From Methylobacterium sp. (lineage in GTDB: Bacteria > Pseudomonadota > Alphaproteobacteria > Rhizobiales > Beijerinckiaceae): 64,000 nucleotides of DNA. Shown piece by piece: positions 9,180-18,869 of the stretch (its first letter is position 1; the number at the start of each line of letters is the position of its first letter). Under the pieces are notes generated by a model. It had not been told where the DNA came from. It saw only the letters and a program-made list of their open reading frames with translations, and ran no database searches. A program made the position numbers and the translations under genes. The stretch lies in NCBI RefSeq assembly GCF_019745455.1, contig NZ_JAIETD010000017.1:1-64000 (forward strand), written 5' to 3'.

Positions 9180-10349
9180 TCAGCGCAGGTAGATGACGCT
9201 GTAGAGGGTTCGCCGCAGCTCGCTCTCGAGGAGCCAGACGCGGCCATCCTCGCAGCGCTCGCGGACGCCCGGCCGCATCCGGGCGCAGTACTCGCCGGTG
9301 TTGTCCTGGACGAGGTAGCGGCATTCGCCGCCCTCGCGACGACGGGCGATGACGGTGCTCGAATGGTCGGCCGCGATGTCCGGATCCTTGGGGTCGCGCT
9401 CCTGCAATTCGTACCAGCTGTAGCCGATCGTCGGCGCACGGGCATGGTCGAGGGCGTAATCGACCATCGCGAGCATGCGGGCGACTTCGGCTCGACCGGG
9501 TCCCCGGCCGGCGGCCACCTTGTCCATGAATTCGAGCTGGCTCGACGCGACCCGGTAGGAGACCGGCAGGAGCGGCACCGGCAGCGGCCGGCGCCGGCAG
9601 AGCGTGTCGACGTTGCGGAGCCAGGCGGCGTTGAACGCGTCGGCGCGCGGGCTGCGCAGACCGGCGACGGAGGCGCCGACATCGCGAAAGCACTGGCGGG
9701 GGCTGCGAAGCGGCGCGCCATAGCGCAGGGCGGCGAAACGCTTCGTGAAATGCGAGTAGCCCTCGTGGCTAGGCAGGTCGCGCTCCTCGCAGAGGCCGCC
9801 GATATTGTAGAGGAGCGCCGAGGAATCCTCCTCGCCGCCTTCGAGCTTGTCGAAGTAGGGCTCTAGACCGGGGTTACGGTCCTTCGAGACTTCCGCAGCG
9901 TTGCGCGCCCAGGCGATGTCGGCAAGGTAGTTCGGATGGGACTTGAGATGGGCTTGGAGCGCCTTGTCCGGGATCGCCGAAAGCCGCTCGGGGTCGGCGA
10001 AGTAGAATTTCGTCGCGACATCGAGGGGCGAGACGGCGACGCCGACGCGCTGCGAGATCATGTCGGCGGTTGCGTAGGCATAGCAGATGGCGCTGTCGCC
10101 CTGGCCCACCGGAATGTCGGCCGGCCGCGGTGAGACCAGCGCGCCGCCGGGCAGACGATGGGTGCTCGGGGGCAGGGCGATTCGCACCGGGCGGCAGGCC
10201 GCATCGCGGGCATAGGCGGGGCGGGCGGGCAGGAGCCGGGTGTCGACGGCGCTGGCAGGGCACGCGCCGAGCAGGCTCAGCGCGGCTGCGAAACCGGCTC
10301 GGATCTGTAGTCGCACCTCTGTATTCCTGACGATGTCCGTTGCCCCCAT
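9180..10349 (-). CDS. Exported papain-fold (C1-like) cysteine peptidase-like protein
   Basis: 389-aa protein I read as a papain-like fold. From the chosen ATG at 10349 (GAGGA upstream), the N-terminus is a signal sequence (IRAGFAAALSLLGACPASA) that could be cut by signal peptidase I or, through LGAC (Cys30), lipidated. The motif GQGDSAICYAYA gives Gln83 and Cys89, matching the oxyanion Gln and nucleophile of papain's GQCGSCWAF. Downstream DHSSTVI supplies His329 and YLVQDNTG supplies Asn350, so the Gln–Cys–His–Asn set is complete in order. The substrate is unknown. The track start at 10478 would bury the signal peptide and is rejected. It is divergent from the riboswitch and gcvT. Confidence 0.72.
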   Translation of the reverse strand: MGATDIVRNTEVRLQIRAGFAAALSLLGACPASAVDTRLLPARPAYARDAACRPVRIALPPSTHRLPGGALVSPRPADIPVGQGDSAICYAYATADMISQRVGVAVSPLDVATKFYFADPERLSAIPDKALQAHLKSHPNYLADIAWARNAAEVSKDRNPGLEPYFDKLEGGEEDSSALLYNIGGLCEERDLPSHEGYSHFTKRFAALRYGAPLRSPRQCFRDVGASVAGLRSPRADAFNAAWLRNVDTLCRRRPLPVPLLPVSYRVASSQLEFMDKVAAGRGPGRAEVARMLAMVDYALDHARAPTIGYSWYELQERDPKDPDIAADHSSTVIARRREGGECRYLVQDNTGEYCARMRPGVRERCEDGRVWLLESELRRTLYSVIYLR

Positions 10350-10511
10350 AGCGATCGTCCTCGGACGAATCGAGAGGCAATGACACCGCAGGCGGTCTTG
10401 TGCGCTCAGGAAGATCGGAACCCGCGTTGGCCGGTTACCGATCCAGCCCTGCCACCGATCCGGGGTTGCGTGAACCAAGCCGACGTGACACCTTGACGCC
10501 GTCCGATACGA

Positions 10512-10702
10512 CGATGCGGGAGAGCCCAGACGAGCGTTCGTTCGTCATGGCGCCGACGGAGCAACCACCCCCGGAAACTCTCAGGCACAATCACCGCAAT
10601 CGTTGGACAATCTGGAGAGAGGCGCCTGACGGCGTCCACCGAAGGAGAAATCTCAAGTCGCTCCGGCGCTTGATAGAAGCTCTCAGGTAACCGCGACAGA
10701 TG
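10512..10702 (+). promoter_or_regulatory. Tandem glycine riboswitch
   Basis: Two consecutive glycine aptamers upstream of gcvT. Aptamer I (about 10512–10602) has GCGGGAGAG, GCGCCGACGGAGCAA and GGAAACTCTCAGGCAC, closed by GCGG/CCGC. Aptamer II (about 10610–10702) has ATCTGGAGAG, CACCGAAGGAGAAA and AGAAGCTCTCAGGTA, closed by ATCTG/CAGAT. These are the conserved strings of the glycine (gcvT) RNA family, which binds glycine and usually turns on glycine-cleavage genes. The ATG at 10700 falls inside the closing stem of aptamer II, so it cannot be the normal start. The expression platform should lie in 10703–10759 around the Shine–Dalgarno sequence GAGGTGA. Confidence 0.93.
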
Positions 10703-10759
10703 GGGGCAACCGGGACGCTCGTTCGAGCTTCCGGGGCCATTCTGTCGCGAGGTGACCTG

Positions 10760-11914
10760 ATGCAGCCAGTGCCTGCTCCAGACACGACTTCCCCGATCGA
10801 AACACCCCTTCACGCTCTCCATCAGCGCCTCGGCGCCAGGATGGTGCCGTTCGCGGGCTACGCGATGCCGCTGCAATACCCGGCCGGCCTTCTCGCGGAG
10901 CACTTGCACACGCGGGCATCGGCCGGGCTGTTCGACGTCTCGCATATGGGCCAGATCGCGGTCACGCCGCGCTCGGGCGACATGGCCGACGCGGCGCTCG
11001 CGCTCGAGACCTTGATCCCGATCGACGTGCTCGGGCTGGCACCGGGCCGCCAACGCTACGGCGTCTTCACCGATGATTCCGGAGGCATCCTCGACGACCT
11101 CATGGTGGCTCATCTCGGCGACCACCTGGTCCTCGTCGTCAACGCCGCCTGCAAGGAGGCGGATGCGGCCCATCTCGAACGGCATCTTGCGCAGACCTGC
11201 CACGTCGCGATGCTGGCACGGGCGCTGCTCGCTCTTCAGGGACCGAAAGCGGGGGGCGCGCTCGCCGCCCTCGCCCCGGACGTCGCGACCATGCGCTTCA
11301 TGGATGTCCGCCGCGTCTCAATTCTCGGGGCCGAGGCCATCGTCACCCGCTCCGGCTATACCGGCGAGGACGGCTTCGAGATCTCACTCCCCGAAGATCA
11401 GGCCATGGCTGCGGCCGAGGCGCTTCTGGCCCAGGACGGCGTGATGGCGATCGGGCTCGGCGCCCGCGACTCCCTGCGTCTCGAGGCGGGCCTGTGCCTC
11501 TACGGCGCCGATATCGGCCCGGACACCGATCCGATCGAGGCCGGGCTCGTCTGGGCGATCCAGCCGGTTCGCAGGCGGGGCGGCGCCCGCGCCGGAGGTT
11601 TTCCGGGTGCCGACCGGATTCTGCAGGCGATCGAGACCGGTCCGAGTCGTCGGCGGGTCGGACTGCGACCTGAAGGCCGCCTTCCCGTCAGGGCCGGAGC
11701 CCCGCTCTTCGCGGGACGCGACGATGCGGAGGCGATCGGAACCGTCACCTCCGGCGGCTTCGGGCCGAGCCTCGGGTCTCCCGTCGCCATGGGCTACGTG
11801 CCGGCGCCACTCGCCAAGCCAGGCATACGCCTGTTCGCCGAGGTCCGCAGCCAGCGCCTGGCGCTCGACGTCACAGCCCTTCCTTTCGTTCCCGCCGGCT
11901 TCAAACGGCGCTGA
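10760..11914 (+). CDS. gcvT: Glycine cleavage system T protein (aminomethyltransferase)
   Basis: 384-aa tetrahydrofolate-dependent aminomethyltransferase that takes the methylene carbon from the H protein to make 5,10-methylene-THF and ammonia. Family landmarks: MVPFAGYAMPLQYPAG, GLFDVSHMGQI, the folate-site region SGYTGEDGFEISLP, and LGARDSLRLEAGLCLYG. I chose ATG 10760 because GAGGTGA lies 4–5 nt before it and the track start at 10700 is inside the riboswitch. First gene of gcvT-gcvH-gcvP, under predicted glycine control. Confidence 0.96.
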   Translation: MQPVPAPDTTSPIETPLHALHQRLGARMVPFAGYAMPLQYPAGLLAEHLHTRASAGLFDVSHMGQIAVTPRSGDMADAALALETLIPIDVLGLAPGRQRYGVFTDDSGGILDDLMVAHLGDHLVLVVNAACKEADAAHLERHLAQTCHVAMLARALLALQGPKAGGALAALAPDVATMRFMDVRRVSILGAEAIVTRSGYTGEDGFEISLPEDQAMAAAEALLAQDGVMAIGLGARDSLRLEAGLCLYGADIGPDTDPIEAGLVWAIQPVRRRGGARAGGFPGADRILQAIETGPSRRRVGLRPEGRLPVRAGAPLFAGRDDAEAIGTVTSGGFGPSLGSPVAMGYVPAPLAKPGIRLFAEVRSQRLALDVTALPFVPAGFKRR

Positions 11915-11938
11915 TCCCTCGACCTCCCGGAGAGAACC

Positions 11939-12301
11939 ATGATGAGATTCACTGACGAGCACGAATGGCTGAAGCGCGAGGGCGACGTCGCTACCGTAGG
12001 CATCACCGGACACGCAGCCGACCAGCTCGGCGACCTCGTCTTCATCGAACTACCGAACGTCGGCGCCAAGCTGAAGAAGGGGCAGGCGGCGGCGGTGGTC
12101 GAATCCGTGAAAGCGGCCTCCGACGTCTATGCGCCCCTCGACGGCACGGTCACCGAGGTCAACACGGCGGCCGTCGAGGACCCGAGCACCGTCGGCAGCG
12201 ACCCGCAGGGCGCGGGCTGGCTCTACCGCATGCGCCTGGACGATCCGGCCGCCTTCGAGGCCCTGATGGACGAGGCCGCCTACGCGGCTTTTCCGAAATA
12301 G
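11939..12301 (+). CDS. gcvH: Glycine cleavage system H protein (lipoyl carrier)
   Basis: 120-aa lipoyl-carrier protein that shuttles the aminomethyl group between P, T and L proteins. The lipoylation site is the Lys in [12 protein letters not shown] (K58); HEWLK near the N-terminus and the C-terminal WLYRMRL are typical. GGAGAG precedes the ATG. It lies 24 nt after gcvT and is followed by a 77-nt gap with a small hairpin before gcvP. A second ATG one codon later is possible. Confidence 0.96.
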   Translation: MMRFTDEHEWLKREGDVATVGITGHAADQLGDLVFIELPNVGAKLKKGQAAAVVESVKAASDVYAPLDGTVTEVNTAAVEDPSTVGSDPQGAGWLYRMRLDDPAAFEALMDEAAYAAFPK

Positions 12302-12311
12302 GCGCGAGCTC

Positions 12312-12329
12312 TCCTCCCAATGGGGAGGG
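12312..12329. repeat. Small inverted repeat between gcvH and gcvP
   Basis: TCCTCCC–AATG–GGGAGGG forms a 7-bp stem (one G·U pair) with a four-base loop, shortly after the gcvH stop. No T-tract follows, so a full intrinsic terminator is unlikely. It could attenuate, stabilise the gcvTH transcript, or be a remnant of a GC-rich intergenic palindrome. The function is inferred only. Confidence 0.45.
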
Positions 12330-12378
12330 AAGCACGCCCAGCCTTCTGTCACCTGTTCTGAATTGTTGAGGCAGTTCC

Positions 12379-15225
12379 ATGAGCGACGATCGCTACGATC
12401 CCTACGATTTCGCCAATCGCCGCCATATCGGGCCGACCACGGCCGAGATCGGCCAGATGCTGGACGTGGTCGGGGCGCCGACCCTCCATGTTCTCATCGA
12501 CGAGACCCTACCTGCCGGCATCCGCCAAGCCGAGCGCATCGATTTCGGGGCGTCGCTCACCGAGCGCCGTGCGATCGAGCGGATGCGCGAGATCGCGGAC
12601 AAGAACCGGCTCCTGGTCTCGCTGATCGGCCAGGGCTACCACGGCACCACGATGCCGCCGGTGATCCAGCGCAATATCTTCGAGAACCCGGCCTGGTACA
12701 CGGCCTATTCGCCCTACCAGCCCGAGATCAGCCAGGGGCGCCTGGAAGCCCTGCTCAATTTCCAGACCCTCGTCTGCGACCTGACCGGTCTCGACGTCGC
12801 CAACGCCTCCCTCCTCGACGAGGCCACCGCGGCCGCCGAGGCGATGGGCATGTCCAAACGCATCGCCACCAGCGAGGCCGACACTTTCTTCGTCGACCGT
12901 GAATGCCTTCCGCAGACCATCGCGGTTCTGAGGACGCGGGCCGCTCCGCTGGGCTGGCGCATCGTCGTCGGCGATCCGGAGAAGGATCTCGATCCCGACA
13001 CGGTGTTCGGCGCGATCTTCCAATATCCGGGCGTCTGCGGCGCGATCCAAGACTTCTCCGGAGCGATCGCACGTCTCCATGAGGCCGGCGCGGTGGCGGT
13101 GATGGCCGCCGACCCGCTGGCGCTCACGCTGCTCAAGCCGCCGGGCGAGATGGGCGCCGACATAGCGGTCGGTTCGATGCAGCGCTACGGCGTGCCGATG
13201 GGCTATGGCGGGCCGCACGCCGCCTACATGGCGACGCGGGACGCGCATAAGCGCACCCTGCCGGGCCGGCTCGTCGGCGTCTCGGTCGATGCCCGCGGCA
13301 ACCGCGCGTATCGCCTCGCCCTGCAGACCCGCGAACAGCATATCCGGCGCGAGAAGGCGACCTCCAACATCTGCACGGCGCAGGTGCTCCTCGCCGTCGT
13401 CGCCTCGATGTACGCGGTGTTCCACGGGCCGCGGGGTCTGCGCGCCATCGCCGACCGGGTCCACCGCGATGCGGTGCGCCTTGCCGACGGGCTGACGAGT
13501 CTGGGCTTCACGGTCGAACCGAAAAGCTTCTTCGACACGATCACCGTGAAGGTGGGGGCCTTCCAGGAACTGATCCTGAGAAACGCGGTCGCCAACGGCG
13601 TCAACCTGCGAAAAGTCGGCACCGACCGCATCGGCATCACGGTCGACGAGCGCACCCGTCCCGACATCATCCAAGCGGTGTGGAGGGCCTTTGGCGGCGA
13701 CCACCTCGCCTGTAACGAGACCTGGCCGGCGCAGCGCTTGCCGGCCGACCTCATGCGGACCTCTCCCTATCTCACGCACCCGATCTTTCACATGAACCGG
13801 GCCGAGAGCGAGATGACGCGCTACATGCGCCGCCTCGCCGACCGCGACCTGGCGCTCGACCGCGCGATGATCCCACTCGGCTCCTGCACGATGAAGCTCA
13901 ACGCCACCGCCGAGATGCTGCCGATCTCCTGGCCGGAATTCTCGGAGATCCACCCTTTCGTTCCCGACGACCAGGCGGCGGGCTATCACGAGATGATCGG
14001 CGACCTCTCGGCGAAACTCTGCGAGATCACCGGCTACGACGCGATCTCGATGCAGCCGAATTCCGGCGCCCAGGGCGAATACGCCGGGCTCCTCGCCATC
14101 CGGGCCTATCATCACGCGCGGGGAGAGGCGCATCGCGACGTCTGCCTGATCCCGTCCTCGGCCCACGGCACCAACCCGGCCTCGGCGCAGATGTGCGGGA
14201 TGAGCGTCGTCGTCGTGGGAGCGGACGCGCAGGGCAATGTCGATCTCGACGATTTCCGCAGCAAAGCCGACCAATACGCAGACCGGCTGTCGGCCTGCAT
14301 GATCACCTATCCATCCACGCACGGGGTGTTCGAGACGCGGGTGCAAGAGATCTGCGACATCGTCCACGAGCGCGGCGGACAGGTCTATCTCGACGGGGCG
14401 AACCTCAACGCGCTGGTGGGCCTCGCGCGGCCCGGGGATATCGGCGCCGATGTCAGCCACCTCAACCTGCACAAGACCTTCTGCATCCCCCATGGCGGCG
14501 GCGGGCCCGGCATGGGGCCGATCGGCGTCAAGGCGCACCTGATCCCGTTCCTTCCGGGGCACCCGGAGACGGGCGGGGAAGGGGCGGTCTCGGCGGCGCC
14601 CTACGGCTCGGCCTCGATCCTGCCGATCTCGTGGAGCTACTGCCTGATGATGGGCGGGCGGGGGCTCACCCAGGCGACCCGCATCGCCATCCTCAACGCC
14701 AACTACATCGCCAAGCGCCTGGAGGGCGCCTTCCCGGTCCTCTACGCGGGCGAGAACGGGCGCGTGGCCCATGAGTGCATCCTCGATGTCCGGCCGTTCC
14801 AGAAGAGCGCCGGCATCTCGGTCGAAGACATCGCCAAACGGTTGATCGATTGTGGCTTTCACCCGCCGACGATGAGCTGGCCGGTGGCCGGGACCCTGAT
14901 GGTCGAGCCGACCGAATCCGAGACCAAGGGCGAGATCGACCGCTTCTGCGACGCGATGCTGGCGATCCGCGAGGAGATCCGGGCGATCGAAACCGGTCGC
15001 ATGGACAAGCAGAACAACCCGCTCAAGAACGCGCCGCACACGGTGCAGGATCTCGTCGGCTCGTGGGAGCGCCCGTATTCGCGCGAGGCCGCCTGTTTCC
15101 CGGCGGGCTCGCGCGGCATCGACAAGTACTGGCCGCCGATCAACCGCGTCGACAACGCCTATGGCGACCGCAACCTGATGTGCTCCTGCCCGCCGCCGGA
15201 GACATACGTGAAGGCGGCGGAGTAG
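12379..15225 (+). CDS. gcvP: Glycine dehydrogenase (decarboxylating), P protein
   Basis: 948-aa single-chain P protein, the size of the fused GcvP (N- and C-terminal halves together). It decarboxylates glycine with PLP and passes the aminomethyl group to GcvH. Landmarks: [10 protein letters not shown] at the N-terminus, [31 protein letters not shown], and the PLP-lysine region [25 protein letters not shown] precedes the ATG. In methylotrophs glycine cleavage links C1 and serine-cycle metabolism (family knowledge). The 843-aa ORF on the other strand is antisense shadow. Confidence 0.97.
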   Translation: MSDDRYDPYDFANRRHIGPTTAEIGQMLDVVGAPTLHVLIDETLPAGIRQAERIDFGASLTERRAIERMREIADKNRLLVSLIGQGYHGTTMPPVIQRNIFENPAWYTAYSPYQPEISQGRLEALLNFQTLVCDLTGLDVANASLLDEATAAAEAMGMSKRIATSEADTFFVDRECLPQTIAVLRTRAAPLGWRIVVGDPEKDLDPDTVFGAIFQYPGVCGAIQDFSGAIARLHEAGAVAVMAADPLALTLLKPPGEMGADIAVGSMQRYGVPMGYGGPHAAYMATRDAHKRTLPGRLVGVSVDARGNRAYRLALQTREQHIRREKATSNICTAQVLLAVVASMYAVFHGPRGLRAIADRVHRDAVRLADGLTSLGFTVEPKSFFDTITVKVGAFQELILRNAVANGVNLRKVGTDRIGITVDERTRPDIIQAVWRAFGGDHLACNETWPAQRLPADLMRTSPYLTHPIFHMNRAESEMTRYMRRLADRDLALDRAMIPLGSCTMKLNATAEMLPISWPEFSEIHPFVPDDQAAGYHEMIGDLSAKLCEITGYDAISMQPNSGAQGEYAGLLAIRAYHHARGEAHRDVCLIPSSAHGTNPASAQMCGMSVVVVGADAQGNVDLDDFRSKADQYADRLSACMITYPSTHGVFETRVQEICDIVHERGGQVYLDGANLNALVGLARPGDIGADVSHLNLHKTFCIPHGGGGPGMGPIGVKAHLIPFLPGHPETGGEGAVSAAPYGSASILPISWSYCLMMGGRGLTQATRIAILNANYIAKRLEGAFPVLYAGENGRVAHECILDVRPFQKSAGISVEDIAKRLIDCGFHPPTMSWPVAGTLMVEPTESETKGEIDRFCDAMLAIREEIRAIETGRMDKQNNPLKNAPHTVQDLVGSWERPYSREAACFPAGSRGIDKYWPPINRVDNAYGDRNLMCSCPPPETYVKAAE

Positions 15226-15228
15226 TCC

Positions 15229-15678
15229 TCATCGCCCCTTGCGCAGGGGACGACCATAGAAGGTCCCGGCCTGTTCGAACCCTGTCGCGGCGCAGAAGGC
15301 GTCGAGGGCGGGCAGGCCTGGACCAACGAGAAGTTGCAGGCTGCCGCACCCAGCCATGCGAGCGGCCTGAGAAGCGGACTTCACGAGGAGCCGCCCGATC
15401 CCGCGACGGCGTTCGTCCGACCCGACGAGAAGCGTGGTGATCTGGGCGACCGGCGCGTCGGCGTCGAGACCGCGATACCAGTGCAGTACGACGAGCCCGC
15501 TCGGCGGCCCCCACTCGATGGCGACGAGGGCTGCGCTCGGTCCGTGGCGCAGGGCCTCTATCCGCTCGGCGAGGGCCGCGCCCGCCACGACGTAACCGGC
15601 GGCTCCGAGGAGTTCGGCGAGCCCAGGGGCGTCGCCGGCTTGAGCAGCGCGGATCTCCAGGCCGTAACGACTACCCAA
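15229..15678 (-). CDS. GNAT family N-acetyltransferase
   Basis: 149-aa acetyl-CoA-dependent acyltransferase of the GNAT fold. The acetyl-CoA loop is VGSDERRRGIGRLLV (motif A, R/Q-x-x-G-x-G/A type), preceded by the beta-strand QITTLLV. The C-terminal FCAATGFEQAGTFYGRPL is the usual last strand pair. It begins with TTG at 15678 with GGGGA upstream. It is convergent with gcvP, with almost no gap. The acceptor substrate is unknown. Confidence 0.88.
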   Translation of the reverse strand: MGSRYGLEIRAAQAGDAPGLAELLGAAGYVVAGAALAERIEALRHGPSAALVAIEWGPPSGLVVLHWYRGLDADAPVAQITTLLVGSDERRRGIGRLLVKSASQAARMAGCGSLQLLVGPGLPALDAFCAATGFEQAGTFYGRPLRKGR

Positions 15679-15710
15679 AAGATTCCCCGCTCAAGCGCGA
15701 AAGGCCATGA

Positions 15711-16628
15711 TCACGTCGTCGATTGCGCTCCGCGTTCCGCTTCCGTCGTCCCTGGTACGGGACCCTTGGCAGTGACGTGCCGGACGAAGGCGTCGACCCA
15801 GGCATCGAAGCAGGCCATGGCCTCGCTGTCATCCGCCATGTCGTCGGCCTGGTCGTCCGCATAGGGCTGATAGAGGCCGACAGAGGCGTGCCGCCAAAGT
15901 TCGTCCGGCACTTCGATACCGCTGTACCGGCATTGCCAGACGAGTCCCTGATAGGAACGTCGCTCGTCGCCCTGGTAGGGCTCGTGGTCGGGGTCGAACC
16001 AAGCCTTGTGCTCGAGAATGCGAGGTCGATGATCGTTGTCGAGCTCGTTGCCGCCCTCGTTGCCGTAGCAGAAGAAAGCGGCCGAGCGTCCTTCGAGATG
16101 GTTCTTCGTCAGCTCGCGCCAGAGCGGCGACCTCTCCAGGGCTTGTGCCTTCAGAGTGCTCTTCTTGTCGATGAGGTCGGGCCGCGGGTTGCCGCCGCTC
16201 ATGCAGACGAGGCGGTCGAACATCGCCTTGAGGTTGGTCGTGGGTCCGTACCACCAAACCGGGCCGATGATCGCCCAGGCATCGGCCCTGGCGAGCCGCT
16301 GGTAGATCTTCTCGTTCCACATCAGGTCGGGCTGGTGATCGCTGCCGGGCCCGTAGCAGTTGCAGGGCCACACGCAGAGCGCCATCGACGAGCCGACGCA
16401 GCCGTTACAGCCCTGGATCTTGGGTTTGCCGTGCTCGTTGCCGATATCGACGGCGTCGGCCTGCCATCGTGGCGGCAGGCGGCCGAGCATCCTGTGCATG
16501 AGAAAGCGGGCCTTGCCGTCTAGGCCCGGGCAACCATCGAGCCGGCGCGCAGAGCCGGCGATCACGAGCACCTGCAGCGGCCGCTCTTCCAGCGGCAACA
16601 CGTCGATCTCGGCTTTCACAGCGGTCAA
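15711..16628 (-). CDS. Flavodoxin-like NAD(P)H-dependent FMN reductase family protein
   Basis: 305-aa protein with a flavodoxin-type alpha/beta core: strand and phosphate-loop region LQVLVIAGSARRLDG near residue 19, then a Cys-containing CNGCVGSSMALCVWPCNCYG segment, and the flavin-binding stretch WAIIGPVWWYGPTTNLKAMFDRL. These match NADPH-dependent FMN reductases/flavodoxin-like oxidoreductases. The cluster of cysteines (CNGC…CVWPCNCYG) after the first strand resembles those of iron–sulfur flavoproteins, but I cannot confirm a cluster. The apparent start is TTG at 16628; the frame is open upstream without an ATG, so the start is uncertain. Confidence 0.78.
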   Translation of the reverse strand: MTAVKAEIDVLPLEERPLQVLVIAGSARRLDGCPGLDGKARFLMHRMLGRLPPRWQADAVDIGNEHGKPKIQGCNGCVGSSMALCVWPCNCYGPGSDHQPDLMWNEKIYQRLARADAWAIIGPVWWYGPTTNLKAMFDRLVCMSGGNPRPDLIDKKSTLKAQALERSPLWRELTKNHLEGRSAAFFCYGNEGGNELDNDHRPRILEHKAWFDPDHEPYQGDERRSYQGLVWQCRYSGIEVPDELWRHASVGLYQPYADDQADDMADDSEAMACFDAWVDAFVRHVTAKGPVPGTTEAERGAQSTT

Positions 16629-16730
16629 GTCGGCGTCTTCTTGTCTCGCGATGATGCTCGATCCGAACCGGGCTCCGCAGGCAATTGTTCCTGCGGCCCC
16701 TATGCCTCATCATATCGTGTTCGACGAGCC

Positions 16731-18869
16731 TCAGGCCTCGATCCGACCGGCAAGGACGACGCCGCGGACGCGGGCACCGTCCGGTCCGAAGCCGTCGACC
16801 GCGTCCTGCAGCTCGGTCAGGGCGGTCCGGCCACCCTCAACCACGAGGACGATGTCGTCGGCGATGGCGGCGAAGGCGCGCAGGGTCGGGCCGACGGAGC
16901 CTGCATCGATGACGACGACGCCCGCCTGGCGCAGAAAATGGCCGAGCGCCTCGCGAAGGTTCGGCGCGGTGGCGAGAACTGCCCCGTCATTGTGTGTGCC
17001 GGCGGTGATGACGCGCAGCCCATCGAAGAAGCGAGGTGCGTCCGAGAACCCCTGCGGCGCTCCGGCGAGGAGGTCGGTGAGGCCGGGATAGCGCTCGGCA
17101 CCGAGCATGCGGGTCAGGCCGCGCACCTGCATGTCGCCGTCGATCAGGAGCGTGCGCTCGCCGCCGCCATGGATCAGCTTGGCGAAGTGCTGGGCAAGGG
17201 CGGTGCGGGCATTGGCGGCCCCGAGGCCGGCGAGGACGACGACCCGCGCCCGTTCGGACTGAATCGCCGGCGTCAGCATGTCCCTGAGGCGCCAGACCGC
17301 GTTCTCGCCCGGTTTCGTACCGGGCATCACGGCGAGCACCGGCAGCCGCGTCTCTGCCGTCACCTGGCGGCCAGAGCGGATGGTTCCGTCGAACTGCTCG
17401 CGGACGAGCGCCAGGCCGACGCCGAGAATGCCGCCCAGCATGACTGCGCCGAGGACCAGAACGATCCGCGATGGCCCGGACCGGCCGAGCGGCGGCATCG
17501 CGGCGGAGATGATCCGGCCCGCGCCAGTCTCGACGCCCTGACGCTCCTGAAGGTCCTTCGCGCGGTTGAGGAAGCTCTCGTAGAGCGTACGGTCGGAACT
17601 CGCCTGCCGTTCGAGCTCGCGCAGTCGCACCTGCGCCTGGTTGGCGCTGCCGGATTCCTTCTTCAGGCCCTCGATCTTGCGGGCGATGGCCGCCTCGCTG
17701 CCGCGGGCGCGCTCGTAATCGCTCTCCGCGGTGCGGGCGAGGCGCCCGAGTTCCTCCGACAGGCGCCGCCGGACCACCTGAACCTGCTCGGCGGCGGCGG
17801 CCATGGCCGGATGGCGCGGCCCATAGGCGAGTCTCGCCTCGCCCTCTGCGCGGGTCGCGTCGGCATATTGCGTTCGCAAGGCGGCGATGGTCGGCGAGGT
17901 CGACACCTCGGCCAGGGCCTCGGCCGGTTTGCCGGAACGGACGAGCTGGCGGACCTCGCTCACTCGCGCTTCCTGCTCGGCTGTTCGCGTCCGCGCCAGG
18001 GTCAGCTGATTGTTGAGGTCGGCGAGTTGCTGCTCGCCGACGAGACGACCGTTGGCGCCGATCAGGTTGTTGCCGTTTCGGTAGGTCTCCACCGCGGCTT
18101 CGCTCCGCTGGACGCGCTGGCGCAATTCCTCCAGGCGTCCGCTCAAGGCCTCGCCGGACTTTCGGGCTGCCTCGGAACGGACGGCGTTGGTCTCGGCGAG
18201 GAAGGCATCGCCGATCGCGGTGGCGATCCGCGCCGATTTATCGGGGTCGGCGGTCGTCACGGTAATGTCGAGGATGAACGTCTTCTCAGACCGGACGACT
18301 GCGACGGCGTTCTGGAGGGTGCGCAACACGGTCCGCATCCGATCCTCCGGCGCGGGCACTGGCGGTGGCGAAACCAGCGATGTGATTGCCTCAGCGATGC
18401 GTGCCTGCAGGCTCGGCTTCGGTGCGGCGAATTCCGGATCGGATGCGAGGTCGAGGCCGCGAACGACCTTGCCGAGCACGCTCGTCGAGGCGATGACCTG
18501 GATCTGGCTCTCGACCTCGGCTCCGGTCTCGTCGCCGGTGGTGTTGTTCGGACGGATATCGTTCTGGAAGACCTGGATGCCGCGCGGGTCGAGCAGCACC
18601 TTGGCGCTTGCCCGATACCGTGGATCCATCGACAGCACGACGATCAGGGCAAGGCCCCCGAGCATCAGGGCCGGCACGATGATCCAGAGCCGGCGCCGCC
18701 ACAGGGCGCGCCCGATGCCACGCAGGTCGACCACTGCGGCCGGTGGGGTCTCGGCGTCGATCTGGACCATGGAGAAGCGGCGATCGATGGCGGTCATCGG
18801 CGGCTCGCGAACCCAGAGAAGCGGACGCGTCGTGCGGTCATGGGACGTATCCGCTCCAAATCGAAACAT
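16731..18869 (-). CDS. Polysaccharide co-polymerase (Wzz) fused to degenerate BY-kinase-like domain
   Basis: 712-aa inner-membrane protein. TM1 is about residues 61–80, a Wzz/GNVR-type periplasmic region with long coiled coils spans about 230–450, a PP…GPS proline motif precedes TM2 (about 468–489), and a cytoplasmic P-loop-like domain fills 500–712. Such proteins set chain length of Wzy-dependent exopolysaccharides. The Walker A position reads AGLGAANARTALA (547–559): the usual GKS/T lysine is absent. Walker A' (TLLIDGDM) is kept, and no C-terminal tyrosine cluster is visible, so kinase activity is doubtful. The ATG overlaps the upstream stop (TGATG), indicating coupling. Internal Met25 is an alternative start. 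Confidence 0.86.
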   Translation of the reverse strand: MFRFGADTSHDRTTRPLLWVREPPMTAIDRRFSMVQIDAETPPAAVVDLRGIGRALWRRRLWIIVPALMLGGLALIVVLSMDPRYRASAKVLLDPRGIQVFQNDIRPNNTTGDETGAEVESQIQVIASTSVLGKVVRGLDLASDPEFAAPKPSLQARIAEAITSLVSPPPVPAPEDRMRTVLRTLQNAVAVVRSEKTFILDITVTTADPDKSARIATAIGDAFLAETNAVRSEAARKSGEALSGRLEELRQRVQRSEAAVETYRNGNNLIGANGRLVGEQQLADLNNQLTLARTRTAEQEARVSEVRQLVRSGKPAEALAEVSTSPTIAALRTQYADATRAEGEARLAYGPRHPAMAAAAEQVQVVRRRLSEELGRLARTAESDYERARGSEAAIARKIEGLKKESGSANQAQVRLRELERQASSDRTLYESFLNRAKDLQERQGVETGAGRIISAAMPPLGRSGPSRIVLVLGAVMLGGILGVGLALVREQFDGTIRSGRQVTAETRLPVLAVMPGTKPGENAVWRLRDMLTPAIQSERARVVVLAGLGAANARTALAQHFAKLIHGGGERTLLIDGDMQVRGLTRMLGAERYPGLTDLLAGAPQGFSDAPRFFDGLRVITAGTHNDGAVLATAPNLREALGHFLRQAGVVVIDAGSVGPTLRAFAAIADDIVLVVEGGRTALTELQDAVDGFGPDGARVRGVVLAGRIEA

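Noticed and set aside
10700-10759. gcvT start at 10700
   Set aside because: Lies in the closing stem of aptamer II and lacks a ribosome-binding site; ATG 10760 has GAGGTGA.
12508-15039. 843-aa minus-strand ORF
   Set aside because: Fully antisense to gcvP, whose motifs are unambiguous; no recognisable domain.
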